DNA from: Acidimicrobiaceae bacterium
GTDB taxonomy: Bacteria; Actinomycetota; Acidimicrobiia; Acidimicrobiales; RAAP-2
Assembly (NCBI GenBank): GCA_003162475.1
Contig: PMOI01000015.1
Span: forward strand, 112,596-176,595
Reading direction: 5' to 3'
Length of the DNA: 64,000 nucleotides
Of the stretch, positions 33,097 to 42,638 are shown piece after piece. The position numbers and the translations under genes are program-made. Under the pieces are notes generated by a model that was not told where the DNA came from, did no database searches, and was given only the letters and a program-made list of their open reading frames with translations. The stretch's first letter is position 1. Each line of letters opens with the position of its first letter.

Positions 33097-33634
33097 AGAG
33101 CTGCGTGCTGCCATCATCCAAGACGAAGAGAGCAAGCGTGTGTTGATGCTGGGCTGGATGGACGAGGAAGCGCTGGCGCTGACGCGTTCGAGTGGGCTCG
33201 TGCACTTCTTCTCGCGTTCGCGCCAGAAGCTCTGGCAAAAGGGGGAGACCTCGGGCAACGTGCTGCACGTCACCGACGTCATGCTCGACTGCGACGAGGA
33301 CGCCGTGCTCGTGAGCGTGCACGCCGAAGGGCCGACCTGTCACGACGGGTCGACGTCGTGCTTCACGCCGTGGCTGTGGCGAACGATCTTGCGACGCCAG
33401 AGTGAGAACGAAGAAGGGTCGTACGTGGCGTCCCAACTCAGCGCCGGCGTCGCCCAGAACGCTCGAAAGGTCGGTGAAGAGGCGGTCGAGCTCGCGGTCG
33501 CGGCACTGAGTGAAGACGACGAGCGCGTGGTGAGCGAGGCCGCTGACCTGTGGTTTCACTCCCTTTTGTTGCTGCGAAGCCGTGGTTTGGACCCGGCGAT
33601 GGTGGACGACGAACTGCGCCGACGAGCGCGTTAG
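33089..33634 (+). CDS. hisIE: Fused phosphoribosyl-AMP cyclohydrolase / phosphoribosyl-ATP pyrophosphohydrolase
   Basis: ATG 33089 follows TGGAGG, so I use it and not the longer frame. Residues about 1-105 are HisI, with WQKGETSGN, a zinc/magnesium-type DCDEDA and CHDGSTSCF. Residues about 110-181 are HisE, with GSYVASQL, the acidic KVGEEAVELAVAA and the EAADLWFHSLLLL helix. Together they carry out steps two and three after HisG. Fusion of the two is common in proteobacteria and plants; actinobacteria usually keep them separate. It is the last his gene here. No histidinol-phosphate phosphatase is present in the window. Confidence 0.93.
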   Translation: MAEELRAAIIQDEESKRVLMLGWMDEEALALTRSSGLVHFFSRSRQKLWQKGETSGNVLHVTDVMLDCDEDAVLVSVHAEGPTCHDGSTSCFTPWLWRTILRRQSENEEGSYVASQLSAGVAQNARKVGEEAVELAVAALSEDDERVVSEAADLWFHSLLLLRSRGLDPAMVDDELRRRAR

Positions 33635-33730
33635 GGCGAGAAACGTTCGCGCAGAATCGCTACGCAGAGTTTGAAGTTCATAGGCGTGCACGTCACGTTC
33701 GCGTAAGGCGGGCGTCTTAGAAATGCACCC

Positions 33731-34834
33731 ATGAACCTTCACTCCAAAACCAATAATGTCCTGAGGAAACGAGTAACGCTGGTGGTCCTCGCGGCCACGC
33801 TCGCCTCGATGTCCTACGTCGTTTCGGGCGCCTCAGCCGGCGCCTCGTCGAATCCTGGCTTCGTCCTGTATTCATCCCAGGGCTACGACCACGCGTCGGT
33901 GACCGCCTTTAACGCCACGCATCCCGGTTTCACCGTGACGTTGAACGACAACTCCACCGGTCCGCTTCTGCAGCAGATTCAGGCTGAGGGCAGCAACCCC
34001 AAGTGGGGCGTGCTCTGGGTTGACGGCGCCTCGGCGTTCGCGCAGCTCGACGGCGAAGGCAAACTTCTTCACAACAGTGTGCCCAAGGTGAAGTTCAACG
34101 CACTGGGGTTGCAGAACGTCCCCAAGGACGGCAGTTTCACGCCCACGGGCCTCACGGTCACGGGCGCACTCTGCTACGACTCGTCCCAGATCACCGCGGC
34201 GGAACTGCCGACCACGTGGCAGCAGTTGGAGACGTCGCAGTTCAAGGGCTTGGTCGGGATGAACGACCCCTCACAGTCGGGTCCCACGTTTCCGATGATC
34301 GCGGGAATCATGCAGTACACGGGCAAGTACAAGAGCGGATCAACGGCGAAGGCCGTCGCGACCGGTGAGGCGTTTTACACGGCGTTGAAGGCCAACGGCC
34401 TCGTGGTGAACGCCGTGAACGGTGCGACCATCACGGCCATGGAAGCACACACCATCTCGATGGCCACCATTCAGAGTTCCGCGTGCTACGGCGCAGCTCT
34501 CACGACCTTCCCAACCATGAAGGTGAAGTACCTCAACCCCTCCATCGCTCTGCCTAGCGTCATTGGTATCGACGGCAAGCAGCCCAAGCTGGTTCGAGAG
34601 GACGCCCAGAAGTTCGTCGACTGGGTCTTGTCACCGAAGGGACAGCACGTGATGCAGACCGGTGACCCTCAGGGTGACTCGCTGTTCTGGCCTGTGATCA
34701 CGGGTGAGAACCCCTCGAACGCCATCATCCCGCCGCTGTCGAGCACGCACGCGATTTCGACCAACCCCTACACGTGGGGAAAACTGGAGACGCAGGTCAA
34801 CACCTGGTTCGACAGCAACATTGTCAACGGTTAA
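33731..34834 (+). CDS. Fbp-type ABC solute-binding protein, substrate unknown
   Basis: This 367-residue exported protein starts at ATG 33731 with a signal peptide (about 1-38, ending SGASAG). The mature chain belongs to the same large family as FbpA: FVLYSSQGYDHASVTAFN, DALCYDSSQITAAELPTTWQQLE-type mid segment, and FVDWVLSPKGQHVMQ. Unlike the 3491-4600 protein it has no tandem tyrosine, and no iron box is visible upstream. The cargo may therefore be another anion or a chelate such as a phosphonate or sugar phosphate. A strong hairpin separates it from the permease gene. Confidence 0.82.
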   Translation: MNLHSKTNNVLRKRVTLVVLAATLASMSYVVSGASAGASSNPGFVLYSSQGYDHASVTAFNATHPGFTVTLNDNSTGPLLQQIQAEGSNPKWGVLWVDGASAFAQLDGEGKLLHNSVPKVKFNALGLQNVPKDGSFTPTGLTVTGALCYDSSQITAAELPTTWQQLETSQFKGLVGMNDPSQSGPTFPMIAGIMQYTGKYKSGSTAKAVATGEAFYTALKANGLVVNAVNGATITAMEAHTISMATIQSSACYGAALTTFPTMKVKYLNPSIALPSVIGIDGKQPKLVREDAQKFVDWVLSPKGQHVMQTGDPQGDSLFWPVITGENPSNAIIPPLSSTHAISTNPYTWGKLETQVNTWFDSNIVNG

Positions 34835-34862
34835 TAAGTCATCTCAATTTTCTAACTGCCCC

Positions 34863-34900
34863 CTCGGCGCCACGGTTGTCTCGACAACCGTGGCGCCGAG
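34863..34900 (+). terminator. Strong intercistronic hairpin after the binding-protein gene
   Basis: CTCGGCGCCACGGTTGT and ACAACCGTGGCGCCGAG form a perfect 17-bp stem with a CTCG loop. No T run follows. It begins 29 bases after the SBP stop and ends 20 bases before the permease start. Such stems in ABC operons stabilise the SBP message and reduce read-through, so the binding protein is made in excess. Confidence 0.75.
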
Positions 34901-34920
34901 CGTTATCGAAAGGTAAGTGA

Positions 34921-36701
34921 TGGCGATCGCCGTGCTAGAGACGACCGCGCCCGTGACGCCGCCGCCGCCGACCTCGAAGAGACGAGGTTCGCTCGGCGGC
35001 GTCATCCTTTGGGTCGTTCTCACCCTGCTCATCATCGCGCCGGTCGCGAGTTTTCTCATTTTGGGCGTGAGTCCGCGCGTCTTTCAACAAGGTTCGCAGT
35101 GGTTCACGCTTTCCTACGTTCGCCAGGCGTTCTCTAGCTACTTCGGTCGAGGAATCTTCAACTCCCTGTGGGTCTCGACGACGGTCGCGATTCTCTCGGT
35201 GTGCCTGGCGACGGCGCTGGCGTGGTTGATTCATCGAACGAACGTAGGGGGACGCCGGTTCTGGACAGTGGCGATGTGGCTGTTGTTGATGATGCCCACG
35301 TGGATGATGACCCTCGGCTGGTCCGACCTCCTCCAGCCCTTCGGCGCGGCAGAGGCCCTCGGGGTCAACACGCACTTGATCTACGGTGAGTTCTTTGGAC
35401 CCTTGGGCATCGTGGTGGTCCTCACCAGTGCGGCGTTACCCTTCGCCTACTTCATCGTCTCGGCCGGTCTCCAAGGACTCGGTCCCGAGTACGAGGACGC
35501 GGCGAGGATCCACGGTGCCGGCCCAATTCGCAGCCTGCAGACCGTCTTGCCGATCATCGCGCCGGCGTTACTGAGTGCCCTCGCGATCTGTTTCGCCGAG
35601 ACGATGAGTGACTTCGGTGTGGCCTTCACGCTCGGGTACCACTCGAACTTCCCTATGGCGACCTACGTGCTCTTCAGCGCGATTAGTAATTTTCCGGCGA
35701 ACTTCTCGGTGGCGGCGGTGATCGCGGCCGTGTTGATCATCTCCACGATTCCCCCAATCGTCCTGCAGTCGCGCGTCATGAGGAAGCGTTCGTACGCGGT
35801 GCTCTCGGGCCGCACGAGAGCACCGCGACGACGACAGTTGGCACGGGGACCTCGCGCCCTGGCGACCACGGCCGTAGCGGGGGTCTTCTTCGTGGCGCTC
35901 GGTGTGCCGATACTCGGTGCGGTGATTGGTTCGCTCGTGAAGAATCTCGGTATTGACTCGCCGAACGGTGTCCACTTCACCCTGACGTACTACGCGCAGA
36001 TCTTTAAACCCTCAATCCAGGGCGACAGTCTGGGCGCTCCACTCCTGCTCTCGAACCAACTAGGCCTCGTCGTGGCGACGGGTACCGGGGTCTTGGCCGT
36101 CATACTGGCCCGACGTCTCATCGCGAATCCCGGTAGTTGGAGCCAACGCGTCACCGACGTCTTTCTCTTGGGGTCGGTCGCGGTACCGGGCGTCGTACTA
36201 GGCGTTGGTTACATCTTCTTTTACAATCTCAGCTTCATCTCGCACAACGTGGTCAGTATCTATAAGACCTTGCCCTTGTTGATGTTGGCCCTCGTGGCCA
36301 ACGCCGTACCGGGACAGACACGTTTCATGGCCGGCCCAGTCAGCCAGATCCAACCATCACTCGGCGAAGCCGCGCGCGTGCACGGGGCGGGGCGAATGCG
36401 CGCGTGGCGTACCACGAACCTGCCGCTCATGTCGCGTGTGCTGTTATGGGGGTGGCTACTCACCTTCACCAAGACCATCGCGGAGTTGGCGATCTCGCAG
36501 ATCCTCTATCCCCCAAGTCAGGAACCGGCGTCAGTGTCCATCCAGTCCTACCTCGCGAATTTCGCCCCCAACACCGGAACCGCGATGACCGTCCTGACCC
36601 TCTTCGAGATGCTCGCCGTCATCGGCATCGCGCTGAGCATCTATCGACTGGTCACGCCCAAGGGTTGGCGTCGCGTGGGTTGGACGGGGGTTCAGTCGTG
36701 A
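34921..36701 (+). CDS. Fbp-type ABC permease, fused double domain
   Basis: The frame opens with GTG 34917 and ATG 34920 next to each other after an AAGG site, so I give the ATG region as the start. The product, about 593 residues, has two six-helix permease domains, each with an EAA loop (YEDAARIHGAGPIRSLQTVLP and GEAARVHGAGRMRAWRTTNLP). The two loops are unusually alike, pointing to internal duplication. It is coupled to the ATPase gene by a GTGA overlap at 36698. Confidence 0.87.
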
Positions 36702-37813
36702 GTGAGACCGCGCGACGAGCGGTCAGCGTGTCGGTAAGTGCTCTCGGCAAACTCTTCGGCGACAAACGAGCACTCGACGACGTGTGCATCGACGTCGAAC
36801 CGGGCACGTTTCTTGTGTTGCTCGGACCGTCGGGTTCGGGTAAGACCACGCTGCTGCGCTGCGTGGCCGGCATCGAACGACCGTCGAGCGGAACCATCTC
36901 TCTCGGGGGCAACGTGGTCGTCGGTGGCAAGACCTTCCTGCCGCCCGAACGTCGGAAACTGGCGATGGTCTTTCAGGACTACGCACTGTGGCCCCACCTC
37001 ACGGTGCGAAAGAACGTGGCCTATCCTCTGACGACGTCGTCGCTGGCGAAGAGCGAACGCGTCGGGCGCTGCGACGACCTCCTCGAGCGCGTTGGCATCA
37101 GCCACCTGGCTGACCGATACCCGAACGAACTCTCCGGCGGTGAACAACAGCGCGTCGCCCTCGCTCGCGCCCTCGCCGCCGAAGTGGGACTCATACTCTT
37201 CGACGAGCCCCTCTCCAACCTCGACGCCGACCGTCGCGAGCAACTGCGCATTGAGATCGCGACGCTTACCCGCGAGGCCGGGATGACGGCGATCTACATC
37301 ACGCATGACCAGTCCGAGGCGTTCGCGCTGGCGGATCAGATCGGTGTCTTGAACCAAGGTCGCCTCGTGCAGTTCGACACGCCCGAGAACATCTACCGAC
37401 ACCCCAACAGCGCGTTTGTCGCTCGCTTCACGGGGGTTGCCGGTGAGTTCCCGGTGCACGTCACGAGTTTGATGGGGGACCATCGTGTGCAGGTGGCGCT
37501 CCCCTTCGCGTCGAGTCACACGATCGAGGCGTCCAATACCGAGTGCCTCAAACCCGACGCCGACGTGAGTCTCTTCGTTCGAGCTTCGGGCGTGATGTTG
37601 GCCGAGCCCGCGCGCAACGAGGGAGTTCGCGGGATCATTCGCGACGTGGCGTACAACGGACGTGGTTACGATCACGTCGTTGACGTGGGCGAAGGCTTCA
37701 CGTTGACCAAGATCTTCGCCACGACGAGGTTCGAGCGAGGTCGAAACGTTAAAGTTTGTTTCGATCCTTCCGCGTGTTTTGTAATGGATCCAACCAGAGA
37801 GGTGTCTGAATAG
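36698..37813 (+). CDS. Fbp-type ABC transporter ATPase
   Basis: This 371-residue protein starts at GTG 36698 on the permease stop. It has Walker A GPSGSGKTT, signature LSGGEQQR, Walker B LILFDEPLSNLD and switch His in ITHDQSEA. A TOBE-like C-terminal domain follows, about 240-371. It completes the second SBP-permease-ATPase set. Its TAG overlaps the GTG of the following membrane-protein gene, so that gene is part of the same operon. Confidence 0.88.
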   Translation: MSETARRAVSVSVSALGKLFGDKRALDDVCIDVEPGTFLVLLGPSGSGKTTLLRCVAGIERPSSGTISLGGNVVVGGKTFLPPERRKLAMVFQDYALWPHLTVRKNVAYPLTTSSLAKSERVGRCDDLLERVGISHLADRYPNELSGGEQQRVALARALAAEVGLILFDEPLSNLDADRREQLRIEIATLTREAGMTAIYITHDQSEAFALADQIGVLNQGRLVQFDTPENIYRHPNSAFVARFTGVAGEFPVHVTSLMGDHRVQVALPFASSHTIEASNTECLKPDADVSLFVRASGVMLAEPARNEGVRGIIRDVAYNGRGYDHVVDVGEGFTLTKIFATTRFERGRNVKVCFDPSACFVMDPTREVSE

Positions 37814-38577
37814 TGTTGAGTGTCACAGTTTCATCGGGAGTCGTAGTACTGGTGGGAGCGGTCTTCCTCGCTAGCGCGGTGGAGATGATCGAAGCGTTGA
37901 CCATCGTCTTCGCGGTCGGACACACGCGGGGTTGGCGCTCGGCGTTCGAGGGGACGATCGTGGCGCTGCTCTGCCTCGGCGCGCTGGTCGCGGCCTTCGG
38001 GCCGGCCCTCGTGCACGTGCCGTTGGACCTCCTTCGACTCATCGTGGGCGGTGTCCTGTTGATCTTTGGTCTGCAGTGGCTCCGTAAGGCCGTTCTTCGT
38101 TCGAGTGGACTGAAGGCCAAGCACGACGAGGACGAGATCTACCGCGACGCCGTCGCCGAACTCTCGGCGCAGCCAACGAACGCCGGTCGCGACCGCGTGT
38201 CGTTCGTCATGGCCTTCAAGGGCGTCTTCCTGGAGGGCCTCGAGGTCGTGATCACGGTATTGACGTTGGGAACCTCTGCGCATCGACTCGGACTCGCGGT
38301 CATCGTCGCCGCCGTCGCGATCGTGCTCGTCGGCATCCTCGGTGTCGTCGTCGCGAAACAACTTTCGAGCGTCCCCGAGAACGCGATGAAGATGGCCGTT
38401 GGGGTTCTCCTCGTCAGTTACGGCACCTTCTGGACAGGAGAAGGGCTCAAGGTGCACTGGCCCGGCGGCGACACGATGTTGGTCGGACTTGTCGCTATCT
38501 ACCTCGCCATCACGTGGCTCTACGTCGCGTGGCTTCGCTCGAGTGCTCCCAAGCAGACAACGGAGGTCTCAGTATGA
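37813..38577 (+). CDS. ExxE-motif membrane protein (COG4280-like), possible cation permease
   Basis: This 254-residue protein has six to seven membrane helices in two similar halves. Each half has a helix with a Glu-x-x-Glu pair: Glu24/Glu27 in SAVEMIEALT and Glu141/Glu144 in FLEGLEVVIT. The second resembles the REGLE motif of FTR1 iron permeases. The family is otherwise known as predicted membrane proteins without a settled role. GTG 37813 overlaps the ABC ATPase stop, so it is translated with a metal-type ABC importer. A role in cation, perhaps iron, transport is inference. Confidence 0.68.
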   Translation: MLSVTVSSGVVVLVGAVFLASAVEMIEALTIVFAVGHTRGWRSAFEGTIVALLCLGALVAAFGPALVHVPLDLLRLIVGGVLLIFGLQWLRKAVLRSSGLKAKHDEDEIYRDAVAELSAQPTNAGRDRVSFVMAFKGVFLEGLEVVITVLTLGTSAHRLGLAVIVAAVAIVLVGILGVVVAKQLSSVPENAMKMAVGVLLVSYGTFWTGEGLKVHWPGGDTMLVGLVAIYLAITWLYVAWLRSSAPKQTTEVSV

Positions 38578-38813
38578 ACAAGCAACCGTCATTTCCCGTG
38601 CGCGTCTTGAAGGGCTTCGGCATGTTCTGGTGGGACTTCTTGGTGGGCGACACGCCCGAGATCTTCGTGGCTGTTCTCGTCATCATCGGGGTCGTCGCCC
38701 TGTTGAGCGAGAGTGGACACTTCAACGCCGCTGCGGCGATCGTGTTACCGGTGCTCGGCGTGGGCACGCTGGGCGCGTCGCTGTGGCGCGCCAAGCGCGC
38801 TGCTGGCAAGTAG
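38574..38813 (+). CDS. Small membrane protein coupled to the ExxE protein
   Basis: This 79-residue protein starts at ATG 38574, overlapping the TGA of the upstream gene (ATGA). It has a basic N-terminus, a FWWDFLVGDTPEIF segment, one or two membrane helices (about 28-45 and 50-67) and a Lys/Arg-rich end. It is probably a partner subunit of the ExxE membrane protein. No family is recognised with certainty. Confidence 0.7.
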   Translation: MNKQPSFPVRVLKGFGMFWWDFLVGDTPEIFVAVLVIIGVVALLSESGHFNAAAAIVLPVLGVGTLGASLWRAKRAAGK

Positions 38814-38816
38814 CTC

Positions 38817-39599
38817 TTAGGCGCCGGCCAGCTCGTAGGCGGTCATCGACAGCGACCCCATCTCGTAGCCGTCGATGAGCGTCGTGGTGGGCGTGTTCGC
38901 CGCCGCGGAAAGGCCCGCGACGTAGGCGAGGGGGAGGAAGTGATCGGGCGTCGGCACCGCGAGGCCGTAGTCGGCGTGCGCGCTCGCGGTGCCGAGTTTG
39001 GCCGCGTCACTCGTCATGATGTCGCGCGTGGCGTCGTCGAAACGATGGGCCCAATCCTTGCCCTCACCGGCCGAGTGCCAGTCGATGAGTCGAAGGTTGT
39101 GCACGACGTTGCCGCTGCCGAGGATCAAGACGCCCTCACGTCTCAGTTCGTGGAGTTTCGCGCCGAGGTTGAAGTGAAAGTCGAACGGCAGCTCGGCGTT
39201 GATGGAGAGTTGCAGCACCGGCACGTCGGCTTCGGGGAACATGTGCACCAAGACCGACCACGTGCCGTGATCGATGCCCCAGGAGTCGGCGTCGAGTCCC
39301 ACGTAGGTCGGCTCGACGACGTCGATGACGCGCTGGGCGAGTTCGGGATCGCCGGGCGCTGGGTACTCCACTTCGAAGAGGGGTTGAGGGAATCCGTAGA
39401 AGTCGTGGATCGTGCGCGGGCACGTCATCGCCGTGATCGCGGTGATGTTGACGTACCAGTGCGCGGAGATGACGAGGACTGCTTTGGGTTTGGGAATCGA
39501 CGCGCCAAAGGTCGTCCACGCCTCGGTGTATCGGTTGTGATCGAGCGCGTTCATGGGATTGCCGTGGCCAATAAACGCGGCGGGCATCAATTCGGACAT
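38817..39599 (-). CDS. Class III extradiol dioxygenase, YgiD/DODA-like
   Basis: This 260-residue protein matches the LigB-type, zinc/iron-dependent 4,5-DOPA-extradiol dioxygenase family. Metal ligand candidates are His12 in FIGHGNPMN, His47 in ISAHWY and a later His in GSGNVVHNL; the segment WGIDHGTWSVLVHMFPEADVPVLQLSIN is typical. The natural substrate in bacteria is often unknown; cleavage of a catechol is expected. It is convergent with the 38574 gene and divergent from the GH3 gene. Confidence 0.88.
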   Translation of the reverse strand: MSELMPAAFIGHGNPMNALDHNRYTEAWTTFGASIPKPKAVLVISAHWYVNITAITAMTCPRTIHDFYGFPQPLFEVEYPAPGDPELAQRVIDVVEPTYVGLDADSWGIDHGTWSVLVHMFPEADVPVLQLSINAELPFDFHFNLGAKLHELRREGVLILGSGNVVHNLRLIDWHSAGEGKDWAHRFDDATRDIMTSDAAKLGTASAHADYGLAVPTPDHFLPLAYVAGLSAAANTPTTTLIDGYEMGSLSMTAYELAGA

Positions 39600-39667
39600 C
39601 GTGACCTCCTAGACAATTCACAGCGTAACGCGGTCCATTTTTCTAAAGGCCGTCGTAGCCTGGTTCT

Positions 39668-40825
39668 ATGAAGAAACTGCGGTTGATGAGTGGCGCACTG
39701 ATCGTGACGTCTCTCGTTGTTGGCGTTACTTCGACGGCGACGTCGTCCGTCACGACCAATCTGGCCTGCGCGACGCAGATCGTCTCGACGTGGAGTCCTG
39801 CGCGCCTCGCGAACGAGACGATCGCCGTGTCGATCAATGCCGCGAACATCGGCGCGATGGGTCCCGCGGCGCGTGCTGGCTACGGAGGGATACTCCTCCT
39901 GGGCTCTACCGCCCCCGTGCACTTCACCGGCATCGTCGCCACGTTGCAGCGCGAGACGCCAGAGAAGTACGCGATGCTCGTCATGACCGACGAAGAAGGC
40001 GGGGGCGTGAAGCGCCTGACGAATCTCCTCGCGACCGCGCCCTGGGCCCAGACCATGGGAAAGAATCTGACGCCAGCGCAAATCACCGCCGAAGGAAAGA
40101 AGGTCGGGCTCTCCATGTACGCCGCCGGGGTGAACACCGATCTGGCGCCCGTGCTCGACGTCGACGGGCGCGCCGTGTTCCCGAGCGCGACGAACCCCGA
40201 CGGATTCCGCTCCTTTGGCGGCGCGCCCACCAAGGTGGCAAGCGACGGCGTCGCCTTCCTCAATGGTCTTCGTGAGGCCGGTGTCATGGCGGTCGTCAAA
40301 CACTTTCCCGGACTCGGCGGCTCCACGGGCAACACCGACTACGGTCCGGCCGCGACGGTGCCGTGGGCGACGCTCAAAAACACTGCCCTCATTCCCTTCG
40401 CGGCCGCCATTAACAGTGGCGCCACGGCGGTCATGGTGTCGAATGCCACCGTGCCCGGTTTGTCGACACTTCCTTCGAGCATTTCGCCCGTCGTGATGGA
40501 ATTCCTTCGCCAACAGCTGGTCTTCGGCGGTCTCATCATGACCGACTCCCTCGGCGCCGGCGCGCTGAGTGCTCTGCACTTGAGCGTGCCCGCCGCCAGC
40601 GTGAAAGCACTTCTCGCCGGCGCCGACCTCACGCTGGCCGGCACGCCAAAATCGCCCGCGGCGTCATTGCAACTTGCCCAAGAGACCTCGAACGCGATCC
40701 AAACGGCCGTCAGCGACGGGACGCTCCCGCTGACCACGCTTCAAAGTGCCGCGGCGCAAGTGTTGGCGAGCAGAAACCAAGTGAGTTGTCCCATTGCGCC
40801 CGTGATCACCAGGACGAACTCGTGA
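39668..40825 (+). CDS. Secreted glycoside hydrolase family 3 (NagZ-like)
   Basis: This 385-residue protein has a signal peptide (about 1-36) and a GH3 N-terminal barrel. Visible motifs are MTDEEGGGVKRL, VNTDLAPVLDVD, the KHFPGLGGSTGNTD loop that carries the His-Asp acid/base in NagZ, and the nucleophile Asp in IMTDSLGAGAL. Relatives remove beta-N-acetylglucosamine from peptidoglycan or exogenous sugars. Export suggests cell-wall turnover outside the membrane. ATG 39668 starts directly before a Lys-Lys signal N-region. Confidence 0.88.
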   Translation: MKKLRLMSGALIVTSLVVGVTSTATSSVTTNLACATQIVSTWSPARLANETIAVSINAANIGAMGPAARAGYGGILLLGSTAPVHFTGIVATLQRETPEKYAMLVMTDEEGGGVKRLTNLLATAPWAQTMGKNLTPAQITAEGKKVGLSMYAAGVNTDLAPVLDVDGRAVFPSATNPDGFRSFGGAPTKVASDGVAFLNGLREAGVMAVVKHFPGLGGSTGNTDYGPAATVPWATLKNTALIPFAAAINSGATAVMVSNATVPGLSTLPSSISPVVMEFLRQQLVFGGLIMTDSLGAGALSALHLSVPAASVKALLAGADLTLAGTPKSPAASLQLAQETSNAIQTAVSDGTLPLTTLQSAAAQVLASRNQVSCPIAPVITRTNS

Positions 40826-40878
40826 CCCGCGCTAAACGATGGTGGAGTAACGCGCGCTAGGAGCGAGCGAGGCGCGCT

Positions 40879-41406
40879 TCATGGCGCCAGTTGGGCGGCG
40901 ACGTCATCCACGATGGCTTCAGGACTGAATCGGATGTCGACGCGCGTGCCGCGTTCATCTTCTCCAAGCGGCTCGAGGATTGCGAACTGTGAACCCAGGA
41001 GGGACTCGCTGATGATCTCATGAGGTCGAGTCTCGATCCTCGCCTTGACGACCTCGAAAGAACCATCGAGGTACACGAAGAACGCGTCGGGGACGTAGAG
41101 GCGAAGTACGTCGCGGTAGGCGCGCTTCAGTGCCGAACACGCGGTGACGGTGCCGTGTTGGTCCACCGTGTCGCTCTCGACGCGTCGTCCCACGGCGTGC
41201 AACCACGGGTACCGATCGTCATCATCCAAAGGGTGGCCGGCGGTCATCTTGGCGATGTTCTCCGGCGAATGGAGCGAGTCCGCGTCTATGAACCCGTAAT
41301 CGAGTCGCGTCGCGAGCGCTCGTGCGACCGTGGACTTTCCTGAGCCGGCGACGCCCATCACCACGATCGATCGAATGGAGGGATTTACTCGTTCCTCGGA
41401 GGTCAT
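40879..41406 (-). CDS. gntK: Gluconokinase
   Basis: This small P-loop kinase, 175 residues from ATG 41406, phosphorylates gluconate to 6-phosphogluconate. It shows Walker A GVAGSGKST, then the family hallmark DADSLHSPENIAKMTAGHPLDDDDRYPWL and the TACSALKRAYRD segment. A TTG at 41430 would add eight residues; neither start has a strong ribosome site. It follows the aldolase gene on the same strand at a short distance. Confidence 0.9.
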   Translation of the reverse strand: MTSEERVNPSIRSIVVMGVAGSGKSTVARALATRLDYGFIDADSLHSPENIAKMTAGHPLDDDDRYPWLHAVGRRVESDTVDQHGTVTACSALKRAYRDVLRLYVPDAFFVYLDGSFEVVKARIETRPHEIISESLLGSQFAILEPLGEDERGTRVDIRFSPEAIVDDVAAQLAP

Positions 41407-41438
41407 CGGCCCGTCCGCAGAGTTCTCCAACGACGTGT

Positions 41439-42638
41439 TCAGCGACTCGATCGCTTCGCTGGCGTCGCGCGCTTCGTCGCTGGCTTCGTGACCCTCTTCT
41501 TCTCGCGCACGAGTCGTTCGACGAACGCACGAACTTCCGCTGGCGTGAAGTCCAGTGTCGCGTCGCCCACAGTGAACTCAATTCGTTGCAACGACACACC
41601 TTCGGACACGAAAGGTCGAGCGAAGGTCCACACCTTCTCCTCGCGGGCAATGCCGAGGGCGCGCTCGCGCAACTCTTTCACCCCGACGCTGAGACGAAGG
41701 TGCATCATGGGCGACTGCACCGGATAGGGGAGAACCTCGACGCCTGGGAGATCGTGCAGCGCCTTGCCGATCGCCACGGCGTGACGGTAGTACTTCGGCA
41801 TCAACGGTAGACGTCGTTCGAGTCCCGTCATCGCTGACGCCGCATACGGCCACATGCCAAAGAGCCGACCACCGTGTCGCGTTCGCCACGTCGAGACCTC
41901 GTCGACTACGTCCTTTTCCCCCACCACACAACATCCGCTGATGCCACCGAGCCCCTTATAGAACGAGACGTACACCGTGTCGAAGAGCGCGGCGATTTCC
42001 GCCGGAGACCTCTTGTAGAAGGGAGTCGACTCCCAGAGCCGCGCGCCATCGAGGTGCACGCCGGCACCGCGCTCGCGCGCCCAGTTCACTTGCGCGTTCA
42101 ACTCGTCCCAACTCGGCAACACACCACCGAGGTCACGCTGGGGCAACTCGATGAGCAACGCGCCGACGGGTTCGTGCACTTGCTCGAGACTCGCCGCCGA
42201 GAGGGGCTCGTTTCTTGGACCCACCGGCACCGCGAAGAGTCCGTGAAGCTTTTGGTACCCGCGTTCTTCGTGCGAGTCGAGGTGGCACGCGGGATGAAAG
42301 GCTATGGTCTTCGATCCTCGCCGTTCGCCCAATACCCGCAAGACGATCTGCTGGGCCATGGTCCCACTCGGGAGGAACAGCGCGGCGGGTTTGGCGAGAA
42401 GTTCCGCGACCTTCACTTCGAGGTCGTGAACGATCCCGCCGACGCCGTAGTAGTCAATCTCGGTGTCGGATGGGATTGTCGTGAGCAGATCGCTCACGAG
42501 GCGCGGTCCGTGACCAGCAAGAAAGTAGGTGCACGATCGCATTGCCGATTCGGCTTCTAGGTCGCGCGCGAACGGTTGGAGACTCTGACGGGGCCTTCGG
42601 CGTGGCGACGGCGTGACTGGTCCATTCATCAAACTCAT
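41439..42638 (-). CDS. Threonine aldolase / beta-eliminating lyase family, PLP enzyme
   Basis: This 399-residue fold-type I PLP enzyme shows YGVGGIVHDLEVKVAELLAKPAALFLPSGTMAQQ, Asp-binding HLDGARLWE and the Schiff-base lysine in YVSFYKGLGG. The family cleaves threonine or related beta-hydroxy amino acids to glycine and an aldehyde. It has a longer than usual N-terminal extension and a Lys/Arg-rich C-terminal tail (about 380-399) that looks disordered. It is the upstream gene of a pair with gluconokinase. Confidence 0.85.
   Translation of the reverse strand: MSLMNGPVTPSPRRRPRQSLQPFARDLEAESAMRSCTYFLAGHGPRLVSDLLTTIPSDTEIDYYGVGGIVHDLEVKVAELLAKPAALFLPSGTMAQQIVLRVLGERRGSKTIAFHPACHLDSHEERGYQKLHGLFAVPVGPRNEPLSAASLEQVHEPVGALLIELPQRDLGGVLPSWDELNAQVNWARERGAGVHLDGARLWESTPFYKRSPAEIAALFDTVYVSFYKGLGGISGCCVVGEKDVVDEVSTWRTRHGGRLFGMWPYAASAMTGLERRLPLMPKYYRHAVAIGKALHDLPGVEVLPYPVQSPMMHLRLSVGVKELRERALGIAREEKVWTFARPFVSEGVSLQRIEFTVGDATLDFTPAEVRAFVERLVREKKRVTKPATKRATPAKRSSR

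Noticed and set aside
36692..37675. 327-residue minus-strand frame inside the second Fbp-type ATPase
   Set aside because: The plus strand holds all ABC motifs; the antisense product has shadow-frame composition and no motif.
39587..40579. 330-residue minus-strand frame inside the GH3 gene
   Set aside because: Arg/Gly/His-rich shadow of a gene with a signal peptide and GH3 active-site motifs.
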